The notes beneath the pieces are model-generated. The model ran no database searches and was not told the origin of the DNA. It saw only the letters and a list, made by a program, of their open reading frames with translations. A stretch of DNA of 61,575 nt from Entrophospora sp. SA101. Taxonomy: Eukaryota > Glomeromycota > Glomeromycetes > Entrophosporales > Entrophosporaceae. The stretch lies in the NCBI GenBank assembly GCA_958430865.1, contig CAUDNR010002446.1, positions 18,957 through 80,531 on the forward strand, written 5' to 3'. Positions 38,201 to 49,873 of this stretch are shown one piece after another. Numbering within the stretch: the first letter of the stretch is position 1; each line of letters begins with the position of its first letter. The position numbers were made by a program, and so were the translations under genes.

Positions 38201-39285
38201 ATTTCATATTGAAGGCTCTTCTCTACATAAAACCACGGCTATTCAAAGGTGTAAAATATTCTAAGCTTTCGTATGGCCATTGCTTTATGGGGAGTGTTGG
38301 TTAATAAGTTTTAGAGATATTCACCAAAAATAGTTTTATAAACGCTTTAATACTGGTTATGTTCTATAATTTTTTTTACCCATTCAACAAAAAATTTTTA
38401 AATAAAAGAACCAAGCATATTGAAAATAGTACTCGCAAAATAATATGCAATATTTACTATTATAACTGATATATTATATTTACAATTATAAAAACATTGT
38501 TATTAATAAAGATTCTTTATGTCTTTAGGAATTTAGTAATTTTTTACTATCTCTGACCTCTTTATTCATTTAATTATTTTCCGTCAATATATAATAATAT
38601 ATGTCAATAGAAGAGAGGAAATTTAATGATTATTATTGGCCGTTTACTACCTAAATGGGTACTTTTATTGCTATAATCAGAATGTAACACTGAATATGTT
38701 CTCTAATTTAGAAATCACCCATTCAGATTATAAGCCGGCGACTCCAACTCGAAAGCTTGCTCCAATTGACCATCATCAATGGACCGGTATCATGTCCAAC
38801 CCTGGTAAATCCCAATGTTACATATGATCGGCAATTCGCACATCAATATCCTTGTTCAAAGTTGATATTAATTTAATTTCTTCAATTTTTGTCATCCTTG
38901 GCGATAAATATGAACTTCGTTAACCATTCTTAGTACTTAGAATGACAAAAGGAAAAAAAAATATAATGCTCATAGCAGGATAAAAGATAACGATAAAGAA
39001 AACATTAAATAGTAATGATAACGGCGAATTGGGAGATATAATAATAATAATAACAACAATAATAATAGCAATAGTAGTAATAATAATACCGGCAAGCTTA
39101 GTACCATCTGGGATCAACTGAGATTTATTTACAAAGAAAATGAAAAAAACTTAATAAAACAACCGAATTCATAAAAAGCATGTTATTTGTCTAGTAAATT
39201 ATTTGATAAAAAATTTTATCCAAGTTCTTTGCCAGCTAAGGTTTTTTCCACTGGCTGACATCATTATATACAACTATTGAATAAT

Positions 39286-39495
39286 TGATAAATGTTCATC
39301 TGCATATTTACAAAATCTTGTTTGGAAGCTTCGTACATCTTGTATTTATCACTTCAATCAAACTCGTCCATACAACTAGATAAATGTTCATCAGTAAATT
39401 TGCAAAACTTGCTTTGGGAAGCTTCATGCATCTCATCTTCAATACTTACCTTATTTCGCCTATGTGACATTGAATAATTGATAAACGTTCATCAA
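39286..39495. repeat. Direct repeat of about 95 bp, two copies plus a partial third
   Basis: The series gataaatgttcatc, atttgcaaaa, cttg, tttgg, aagcttc, catct is found at about 39287-39335 and again at about 39380-39433 with small differences. The start of a third copy (gataaacgttcatc) is at about 39480. The copies are diverged, so the duplication is old. Confidence 0.6.
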
Positions 39496-40030
39496 CTATA
39501 AATTATGTTTAATAAATATAATAATAATAATAAATACAGGTTATTCATTGTAAAAAACTAAGGTTTGCTATAACACTCCATTCATTCCTCTCATTAATTA
39601 TGTAGAGGAATCATACTAATGGTTCATTATTTCAAATGTATAGTGAGATCTAATTTTCATATTTGCTTTTTGTAAATGAAATTAAAAATAAAATCAAGTT
39701 TGTGTTCATTAATGATAAAACAAAAGTGAAAAATTTTAACCGTAAAGAAATGACTCGCATTAAACCAGATGCATCGTAATCATTATTTGACTCGTTTTGA
39801 TTTTTTTGACCTATTCAAGGACACATTTTGGGTAAAAGTTTATTCGTTTATTTGAAAGACTCGTTGCAATATTTCCATGGAATGAAACTGACTCCTAGTC
39901 TTTATTATCATCCTCAAAAGACAATGATTCGTTGTTGTCATTCGCTGTTTGTTGCTATTAATGTTATTGTTTAATGTTGCAATAATAATAATGTTTTCTC
40001 ATAACAACTATTGATGGATGAATTGTTTGC

Positions 40031-40404
40031 GCTCTTCATATTAACATGAGTCCTTCTTTGGATTGGAGAATTGGTTGATATATATCAATGTTCATTTTTG
40101 TGTTGGTATCTATTGATGTGTTGTCAACATCCAGAGTCCATTGGTGTTGATGAGTCTATTGGTGTGACTGGAATATTTTTTCCATTTGGGATGAATCTGT
40201 TAGTCGTTGAAATAGCTTAAAGGGTTAGTTGTGACTTTTTTATTTTCTCTGTTTAGACGTTCGCATTCCTTCGCTCTTGTTACTTTTGTCAAAGGATCTC
40301 TATTTGTATGAATTGAGAAGGTAATTTGTCGTTTAGACCTAGATTTTGCCCATCCAATTCATTTGAATTAGGTTGCCTTTTTTTGTTCTGCCAAATATAC
40401 TTTT

Positions 40405-40437
<33 letters not shown>

Positions 40438-40573
40438 TAATATGTGTCTTGGAATGTAAAAAAATTTCTTTTTTCTTTATTATATATATTATTAAAGGTT
40501 TAAAAGATATTTATAAAAAAGAAAATTATCTTTGGATTTATCGAATATCGTCCAGTCATATGCCAGACATGTG
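40031..40573 (+). repeat. 543-bp segment X, original-orientation copy
   Basis: This segment, which includes a (ttg)n run at about 40408-40435, is present as an essentially identical inverted copy at 45960-46502. An 82-codon open frame inside (40326-40574) is identical in both copies. It is dominated by F, V and I runs from the microsatellite and is not a credible gene. Confidence 0.9.
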
Positions 40574-41635
40574 ATCTATATAGTTTTCGTTTTAATAATA
40601 TTCATATTTTTTATATTCGCATTTTATTAAAGAAAAAATTAACATTGTAAATAGTGTCACCTTTTGGTCATGTGAGTTTTTTTTAATCAATAAGGAAATC
40701 AAATAATTCTATATTGATAACTCAGAACCTTAGATCCAGAAAAGTAATTCGTCTTGAAATAAACATTTTTATGATTCTATTTTTTCTTTAATAAACACAG
40801 TATTAGTAAGGCCAAATCGTCCGTATGGTTTTCGCCCACAGTTTAGAAGTTTTGCACGTGGTTTAGGACTTCACCCGCCCGCAATTCAGGCAATTTTTCC
40901 AGAAAATTTTCATGGGCCTAAACCAAAATTTCCTAAATGCCTAACTATGGTCATCATCACTAGGCTCACTATCCTCAGTAGGTAATCTAACATTCTCTTT
41001 CTTGGCCAATTTATTACTTGTATGGCAAATAAGCAAATTTATATTTTAGGGTATCAGACAAAGTTATTTTACTTGAAGACATTTTAATAAAAGGATATGA
41101 ATGATTTGATGACATAAGAACAATTGCAGTGAACAATGATTTAATAATTAAATATAGCGCTAATTTAATTTATTGAATTGATAATGAATGATATTTTGTG
41201 AATTAGAATATTTTTTATTGAAATTAGATTTTAGGTTATTAAAATTCTTAATTTTTGTATGTCATTTCTTTTAACTTATATAATAATTCCAACTATAAAA
41301 ATACAAGAGTTATATCGCCTGTATTCTTCCTCTCTTATTCTAAGATCCTGTCATTTTGTCATTCTAATAATTCTCTATATATCTGTTAAAAAAAGAGTTG
41401 ATTTGTTATAATAAAAGAATAATTTTTTATTAACTTGTTACTTGAATTATCGTATTAATATCACGTAAAAATCACGGGTGCGCAGTTGCTAGTTATTTAT
41501 TTATTTATAATAGTAACAGTGTTTCGCAAATAAATCTTTTCATTATATCTAAATATATTATTTCGTGTTCCATTTGTTCATATATACACTGGATACACCA
41601 TTTATTCTAAAGAAAAATATTTTTTTTTTTAAAAA

Positions 41636-44600
41636 ATGGAAAACATTTTAAATGAAAATAAACAACATTCCGATGATACTTCTACTGACAAAAATGATGA
41701 TAAATATTCAAGGGAAAGAAGCAAAAAATATGGAGAATGTCCAACTTGTAATAGATATAATACCTATTATTCATGGTGTCAATCATGTGACCCAAAGCTA
41801 TTAACTGAAGGATGGACTAGTGGCAATGAAACATTAGATGAGTTGATTAAAAGCACACAACTTAAATCAACCAAGTATCATGAGAGTAATTATCTTCAAT
41901 GGATTCCTTATAATGATTTAACAAACATTGAAAAGATGGATGAAGGCGGTTTTGGAACTATATACAAAGCTACTTGGTTAAATGGTTATAAAAGTGTAAA
42001 TCATTTAAATAACAAAAGAACTAGTAAAAATAGTACTGTGGCATTAAAAAAGTTACATAATTCACAGAATATTTCTGATGAATTTCTTAATGAGGTAAAT
42101 TATTTTATTAATATTATTTCTGATTTTTTAAAATATTATTCTGAATTTCAATATTTTTTTTTAGTTCAGAAACTATGTTACATTTTATGATAAATCATTT
42201 CTAATTAAGATTCATGGATTAACACAAGACCCAGCTACAAAAGAATATATCTTTGTAATGGGTTACATAGAAAATAGAAGTCCTCAAGGTTATAAAGACC
42301 CATATATTAGAAATGAAGAATATGGGAAATGCCCAACCTGCAATAGATATAATACCTATTTTTCGTGGTGTCAATCATGTGACCCAAAACTATTAACTGA
42401 AGGATGGACTAGTGGCAATGAAACATTAGATGAGTTGATTAAAAGCACACAACTTAAATCAACCAAGTATCATTATAGTAATTATCTTCAATGGATTCCT
42501 TATAATGATTTAACAAACATTGAAAAGATGGATGAAGGTGGCTTTGCAACCATATACAAAGCTACTTGGTTAAATGGTTATAAAAGTGTAAGTTATCAAA
42601 ATAATAAGAGAACTAGTAAAGATATGCTTGTAGCGTTAAAAAAATTACATAATTCACAGAATATTTCAGATGAATTTCTTAATGAGGTAAATATTTTATT
42701 AAAATATTATTGATTATTGTTGTTGTAATTAAATATTTTATTTGTTTTTTTAGTTCAAAAATTATACAAAGTTCCATGATAAAATTTATATTTATGGATT
42801 AACGCAAGACCCAATTACAAAAGAATATATCTTTGTAATGCATTACATGGAAGTTGGAAGTCTTCAAAATGATGATTATTCAAGGGAAAGAAACAAAGAA
42901 TATGGAGAATGTCCAATCTGCTATAGATATAATACCTATTATTCATGGTGTCAATCATGTGACCCAAAGCTATTAACTGAAGGATGGACTAGTGGCAATG
43001 AAACATTAGATGAGTTGATTAAAAGCACACAACTTAAATCAACCAAGTATCATGAGAGTAATTATCTTCAATGGATTCCTTATAATGATTTAACAAACAT
43101 TGAAAAGATGGATGAAGGTGACTTTGCAACTATATACAAAGCTACTTGGTTAAATGGTTATAAAAGTTTAGATTATCATAATAATAAAAGAACTAGTAAG
43201 GATTTGATTGTGGCATTAAAAAAACTACATAATTCACAGAATATTTTTGATGAATTTCTTAATGAGGTAAATTATTTTATTAATATTGTTTCAGATTTTT
43301 TAAAATATTATTCTAAATTTCAACATATTTTTTTAGTTCAGGAATTATGTTACATTTTATGATGAATCATTTATGATTAGGATTTATGGATTAACACAAG
43401 ACCCAGCTACAAAAGAATATATTTTTGTAATGGATTACACAAGTTCTCAAAATTATGAAGACCCGTATATTAGAAGCAAAGAATATGGGGAATGTACTGC
43501 CTGTAATAAATATAATACCTATTATTCATGGTGTCAATCATGTGACCCAAAGTTATTAACTGAAGGATGGACTAGTGGCAATGAAACATTAGATGAGTTG
43601 ATTAAAAGCACACAACTTAAATCAACCAAGTATCATTATAGTAATTATCTTCAATGGATTCCTTATAATGATTTAACAAATATTGAAAAGATGGGTGAAG
43701 ATAGCTTTGCAACCATATCCAAAGCTACTTGGTTAAATGGTTATAAAAGTGTAAATTATCAAAATAATAAGAGGACTAGTAAAGATATGCCTGTGGCATT
43801 AAAAAAACTACATAATTCACAGAATATTTCTGATGAATTTCTTAATGAGGTAAATATTTTTTAAAAATATTATTGATTATTGTTGTTGTAATTAAATATT
43901 TTATTTGTTTTTTTAGTTCAAAAATTATACAAAGTTCCATGATAAAATTTATATTTATGGATTAACGCAAGACCCAATTACAAAAGAATATATCTTTGTA
44001 ATGCATTACATGGAAGTTGGAAGCCTTCAAAATGATGAATATTCAAATAAAAGAAAAGAACGTTGTGGGGAATGTCCAATTTGCTATAGATATAATACTA
44101 GTGATTCATGGTGCCAATCATGCAATCCAAAGCAATTAACTGAAGGATGGACTAGTGGCAATAAAACATTAGATGAGTTAATTAAGAACACATTACTTAA
44201 ATCAAATACATATAATAATTATTATTATCTTCAATGGATTCCTTATGATGATTTAACAAATATTGAAAAGATAGGTGAAGGTGGTTTTGCAACTGTATAC
44301 AAAGCTATTTGGTTAAATGGTCATAAATTTGCAAGTGGTGAAAGAAAAGGTAGTGAAGATAGGGTTGTGGCATTAAAAAAACTACATAATTCACAGAATA
44401 TTTCTGATGAATTTCTTAACGAGGTAAATTATTTTATTAATAATGGTTTTAGATTTTTTTGATAATTATCATAATTAAATATTTTATTGCCATTTTAGTT
44501 CAAAAATTATACAAAGTTTCACAATAAAGAATTGAATAAAATAATTCAAATCTATGGATTATCACAGGATCCAATTACAAAAGAATATATATTTGTGATG

Positions 44601-45523
44601 CAATATATGAATAATGGAAGTCTTCAAGATTATTTAACAAAAGATTTTAAAAATTTAAATTGGAAAGAAAAAATTAAAATTCTTGCTAGCATTATTATTG
44701 GATTAAAAGATATTCATAAAGAAGATATTATTCATCATGACTTTCATAGTGGCAATATTCTTCAAGTTAATTTGGTTTCATATATTGCAGACTTAGGATT
44801 ATCATGCTCAGCTAGTCAAACATCCACATCAAACAAAAATGATATATTTGGAGTATTACCATATGTTGCACCAGAAGTTTTAAGAAAGAAACCATATACA
44901 AAAGCATCAGATATATACAGTTTTGGTGTTCTTATGTCTGTTATATCAACTGGCCAGCAACCATTTAATAATTTGGCACATGATCTAGACCTTGCAATGA
45001 AAATATGTGAAGGTGTAAGACCAGGTTTCTCAAACAACACACCAAAATTCTATATTGAACTAGCATTCAGATGCATGGATGCTAATCCAGATAAACGTCC
45101 AACTGCTGAAGAAATTGATGAGATTATTGGCCTTTGGGATGAATCACTTAATGGCCATCATATAATGAATAATCCAGAAATTTATGGACATTCAAAAGAA
45201 CAGGATGAATTAGAATCAATTAGAGAAGTGTTTAATAAAATGGACAAAATAAAATTTGATCCTTTGACAATTACTGCAAAAATTCATCCAAATGCTGTTT
45301 ATACTAGCAGGCTATTAAAATTTACAAGTCTTCCCCAACCCATGAATTCCAATAAAGTGACAATTATTGATAATAATAATGGTAATTATTAGCATTTAAT
45401 TATTAACTATTTTCATTTTTTTATTAATGTTTAAAATTTATAATTATTTTTGTAGATTCTAAGCAAATTGAATTAACTATTTTTGAAGATTCTCAACAGC
45501 TTGAATTAGTTATACCAGATTAA
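41636..45523 (+). CDS. Kinase with five tandem Cys-ribbon/N-lobe modules and one C-lobe
   Basis: Seven exons (41636-42094, 42165-42686, 42754-43266, 43337-43849, 43917-44423, 44499-45381, 45456-45523) splice without a stop into 1154 residues. Each of five modules of about 170 residues has CxxC-x9-CxxC, W-T-S-G-N, LQWIPYNDLTNIEK, a glycine loop, VALKKLHNSQNI, and (after an intron) LTQDP(A/I)TKEYIFVM. Only the fifth continues into a C-lobe: HHDFHSGNIL (HRD-equivalent, near 917), DLG (near 936), APEVL (near 962), and SFGVLMS. The first four lack any C-lobe and have altered glycine loops (MDEGGFG, MDEGGFA, MDEGDFA, MGEDSFA versus IGEGGFA in the fifth). HHD replaces HRD, so it is a non-RD type. 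Relatives form a large TKL-like family in Glomeromycotina. The last domain is probably active; the others may bind, regulate or be remnants. Transcript data could instead show several shorter transcripts. Confidence 0.75.
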
Positions 45524-45959
45524 TTACCCAAATAAGTTAATCTTGTCATTTACTATATATTAAAATTATTTATTATTTTATTTATTTATTTGGTGTGATT
45601 AAATATCTTAAGATAAATGGCTATTTATATTTAAGTGGTAAAAATAATTGTCATATATTTGAAATATTTTTTTCATTTGAAATTTTGATGTCAAATATGC
45701 ACATTCAATAATTTTGTTGTTTGATTTTTGGGCTGCTGTATATTTAAAAATATAAAATTTTGTTTATGTGACGAAATATTTATTTATATTAATATATGTA
45801 AATAAGACATAAAAGATTGAGATATTAAGAGCGAGAAAAGGTATAATTACTAGTGACATTACCTGGACTTGCATTCCCTATTTTTGGATCAAAATATAAT
45901 GAGCAAAAGAAAAAAATTTATGTTGGATCTTTTGTTTAATGCCATAAATCAGATCTTGT
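43463..45959 (+). repeat. 2497-bp direct repeat A, copy 1
   Basis: This copy runs from within the fourth exon of the kinase gene to about 440 bp past its stop. It recurs at 46502-48998 with offset 3039. Coding parts are identical in translation; the one difference I saw is t/c at 43553/46592 (approximate position). The right boundary is agatcttgt, after which the two copies diverge. Confidence 0.95.
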
Positions 45960-46095
45960 CACATGTCTGGCATATGACTGGACGATATTCGATAAATCCA
46001 AAGATAATTTTCTTTTTTATAAATATCTTTTAAACCTTTAATAATATATATAATAAAGAAAAAAGAAATTTTTTTACATTCCAAGACACATATTA

Positions 46096-46128
<33 letters not shown>

Positions 46129-46502
46129 AAAAGTATATTTGGCAGAACAAAAAAAGGCAACCTAATTCAAATGAATTGGATGGGCAAAATCTAGGTCTAA
46201 ACGACAAATTACCTTCTCAATTCATACAAATAGAGATCCTTTGACAAAAGTAACAAGAGCGAAGGAATGCGAACGTCTAAACAGAGAAAATAAAAAAGTC
46301 ACAACTAACCCTTTAAGCTATTTCAACGACTAACAGATTCATCCCAAATGGAAAAAATATTCCAGTCACACCAATAGACTCATCAACACCAATGGACTCT
46401 GGATGTTGACAACACATCAATAGATACCAACACAAAAATGAACATTGATATATATCAACCAATTCTCCAATCCAAAGAAGGACTCATGTTAATATGAAGA
46501 GC
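45960..46502 (-). repeat. 543-bp segment X, inverted copy between the two A repeats
   Basis: This is the reverse complement of 40031-40573, sitting exactly between the end of repeat A copy 1 and the start of copy 2. At the right junction, X and the sequence that normally precedes A share tatgaaga, with the joint falling just after it. At the left junction only about one base is shared. Confidence 0.93.
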
Positions 46503-48562
46503 CGTATATTAGAAGCAAAGAATATGGGGAATGTACTGCCTGTAATAAATATAATACCTATTATTCATGGTGTCAATCATGTGACCCAAAGCTATTAACT
46601 GAAGGATGGACTAGTGGCAATGAAACATTAGATGAGTTGATTAAAAGCACACAACTTAAATCAACCAAGTATCATTATAGTAATTATCTTCAATGGATTC
46701 CTTATAATGATTTAACAAATATTGAAAAGATGGGTGAAGATAGCTTTGCAACCATATCCAAAGCTACTTGGTTAAATGGTTATAAAAGTGTAAATTATCA
46801 AAATAATAAGAGGACTAGTAAAGATATGCCTGTGGCATTAAAAAAACTACATAATTCACAGAATATTTCTGATGAATTTCTTAATGAGGTAAATATTTTT
46901 TAAAAATATTATTGATTATTGTTGTTGTAATTAAATATTTTATTTGTTTTTTTAGTTCAAAAATTATACAAAGTTCCATGATAAAATTTATATTTATGGA
47001 TTAACGCAAGACCCAATTACAAAAGAATATATCTTTGTAATGCATTACATGGAAGTTGGAAGCCTTCAAAATGATGAATATTCAAATAAAAGAAAAGAAC
47101 GTTGTGGGGAATGTCCAATTTGCTATAGATATAATACTAGTGATTCATGGTGCCAATCATGCAATCCAAAGCAATTAACTGAAGGATGGACTAGTGGCAA
47201 TAAAACATTAGATGAGTTAATTAAGAACACATTACTTAAATCAAATACATATAATAATTATTATTATCTTCAATGGATTCCTTATGATGATTTAACAAAT
47301 ATTGAAAAGATAGGTGAAGGTGGTTTTGCAACTGTATACAAAGCTATTTGGTTAAATGGTCATAAATTTGCAAGTGGTGAAAGAAAAGGTAGTGAAGATA
47401 GGGTTGTGGCATTAAAAAAACTACATAATTCACAGAATATTTCTGATGAATTTCTTAACGAGGTAAATTATTTTATTAATAATGGTTTTAGATTTTTTTG
47501 ATAATTATCATAATTAAATATTTTATTGCCATTTTAGTTCAAAAATTATACAAAGTTTCACAATAAAGAATTGAATAAAATAATTCAAATCTATGGATTA
47601 TCACAGGATCCAATTACAAAAGAATATATATTTGTGATGCAATATATGAATAATGGAAGTCTTCAAGATTATTTAACAAAAGATTTTAAAAATTTAAATT
47701 GGAAAGAAAAAATTAAAATTCTTGCTAGCATTATTATTGGATTAAAAGATATTCATAAAGAAGATATTATTCATCATGACTTTCATAGTGGCAATATTCT
47801 TCAAGTTAATTTGGTTTCATATATTGCAGACTTAGGATTATCATGCTCAGCTAGTCAAACATCCACATCAAACAAAAATGATATATTTGGAGTATTACCA
47901 TATGTTGCACCAGAAGTTTTAAGAAAGAAACCATATACAAAAGCATCAGATATATACAGTTTTGGTGTTCTTATGTCTGTTATATCAACTGGCCAGCAAC
48001 CATTTAATAATTTGGCACATGATCTAGACCTTGCAATGAAAATATGTGAAGGTGTAAGACCAGGTTTCTCAAACAACACACCAAAATTCTATATTGAACT
48101 AGCATTCAGATGCATGGATGCTAATCCAGATAAACGTCCAACTGCTGAAGAAATTGATGAGATTATTGGCCTTTGGGATGAATCACTTAATGGCCATCAT
48201 ATAATGAATAATCCAGAAATTTATGGACATTCAAAAGAACAGGATGAATTAGAATCAATTAGAGAAGTGTTTAATAAAATGGACAAAATAAAATTTGATC
48301 CTTTGACAATTACTGCAAAAATTCATCCAAATGCTGTTTATACTAGCAGGCTATTAAAATTTACAAGTCTTCCCCAACCCATGAATTCCAATAAAGTGAC
48401 AATTATTGATAATAATAATGGTAATTATTAGCATTTAATTATTAACTATTTTCATTTTTTTATTAATGTTTAAAATTTATAATTATTTTTGTAGATTCTA
48501 AGCAAATTGAATTAACTATTTTTGAAGATTCTCAACAGCTTGAATTAGTTATACCAGATTAA
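46502..48562 (+). pseudogene. 5'-truncated second copy of the kinase gene
   Basis: This is repeat A copy 2. It begins inside the exon equivalent to kinase exon 4, at the P-Y-I-R-S-K-E-Y codons, then carries exons equivalent to 44499-45381 and 45456-45523 with all splice sites intact up to the stop at 48562. It has no start codon or promoter of its own, because the inverted X segment sits directly upstream. The translated parts equal those of copy 1, including the HHD, DLG and APE motifs. It could be expressed only from a new start or as part of a longer transcript; I treat it as truncated. Confidence 0.75.
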
Positions 48563-48998
48563 TTACCCAAATAAGTTAATCTTGTCATTTACTATATATT
48601 AAAATTATTTATTATTTTATTTATTTATTTGGTGTGATTAAATATCTTAAGATAAATGGCTATTTATATTTAAGTGGTAAAAATAATTGTCATATATTTG
48701 AAATATTTTTTTCATTTGAAATTTTGATGTCAAATATGCACATTCAATAATTTTGTTGTTTGATTTTTGGGCTGCTGTATATTTAAAAATATAAAATTTT
48801 GTTTATGTGACGAAATATTTATTTATATTAATATATGTAAATAAGACATAAAAGATTGAGATATTAAGAGCGAGAAAAGGTATAATTACTAGTGACATTA
48901 CCTGGACTTGCATTCCCTATTTTTGGATCAAAATATAATGAGCAAAAGAAAAAAATTTATGTTGGATCTTTTGTTTAATGCCATAAATCAGATCTTGT
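46502..48998 (+). repeat. 2497-bp direct repeat A, copy 2
   Basis: This matches 43463-45959 almost base for base, including introns and 3' flank. After 48998 the sequence continues with actaatggtttc, probably the original right flank of A, since copy 1 instead runs into inverted X. Confidence 0.95.
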
Positions 48999-49079
48999 AC
49001 TAATGGTTTCATGCTTTATTGATTTTTTCCTCGATTCAAGCATCCAATCTGGAACTAGGTCACAGATTATTACAATTGA

Positions 49080-49645
49080 GGTAACATCTGGGTAAACGTC
49101 CAATTGCTGAAGAAATTCAAAAAATTCTTGGTTCTTGGTGTGGTGTAGCATGTTGTCCTGCTTTGAAGACGAAGAAGCACATTCAAAAGCAATTTGATAA
49201 AATGGATAAGATTAAATATGTTCCTTCAACAGCAGTTCATCTAAATGTTGTTTACTAGCAGATTATTAAAGTTTGAAAATCTATCAATTCCAATAGTCAT
49301 TGGTAATTATGGTAATTATTAACATTTCATTGTTTTTATTTATTTAAGTTTAATATCAACCAACACTAATAATAGATTTCGCAACAGATTGAACTTTCTA
49401 TACTAGCCGACTTGCCTATTTAAATGCAAATAATTTATTTATTAAAATTATTAATTAGATTTCTGGCATTATTGATGATAATAATAATAAAGGAAAGGGT
49501 ATTGCAAAGATTGTCGAAGTTGACAAAACTAGTGAGGTTAATAAAATGGCCAAAGAACATCAATGTATTGTTATCAATAAAATGATGATTGCTAAAAATC
49601 TTCAAACAAATGAAATTCTACAAAACGAAATCAATAATAAATAAA
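49080..49645 (+). pseudogene. Decayed kinase 3' end
   Basis: About 49088-49300 can be read as GKRPIAEEIQKILGSWC ... KQFDKMDKIKYVPSTAVHLN, interrupted by stops. It is clearly related to the tail of the intact kinase (DKRPTAEEIDEIIGLWD ... FNKMDKIKFDPLTITAKIHP). A further open stretch, about 49460-49644, starts after an acceptor-like tttattaattag and reads SGIIDDNNNKGKGIAKIVEV and on to a stop; it may be the last exon of the same dead gene. No N-lobe is present. Confidence 0.6.
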
Positions 49646-49873
49646 TCCAGTGATTCTGAAAATGTATTAATCAATTGTTTTTTTTTATAGTTGGAAGTTA
49701 TTACAAACAACTGAGGGCAATTATCATTATCATTTAGAATATACTCTTAGAATTATTTTACTTGTTGAATACGAATTTATTTTAGAAATATGGATGGTTA
49801 ATCGTTATTACTATTTTAAAAATATAATATACATAATCATCATTATTAATAATTTTAAAAACATTTAAAACAT

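Larger units (their letters stand above)
35237..41635. other. Gene-poor region upstream of the kinase cluster
   Basis: I find no gene. The open frames are short and AT-driven. Visible structure includes (aat)(att) hairpin repeats at about 35875-35905, a cggttt/gccgaa patch at about 37725-37780, three direct copies of a gataaatgttcatc-containing unit at 39286-39495, and the 543-bp segment 40031-40573 that recurs inverted at 45960-46502. The promoter of the kinase gene should lie in the last few hundred bases. Confidence 0.5.

Noticed and set aside
40326..40574. 82-codon open frame, found identically on the minus strand at 45959-46207
   Set aside because: It is dominated by V/F/I runs from a (ttg)n microsatellite, and its duplication is explained by the inverted copy of segment X, not by coding selection.
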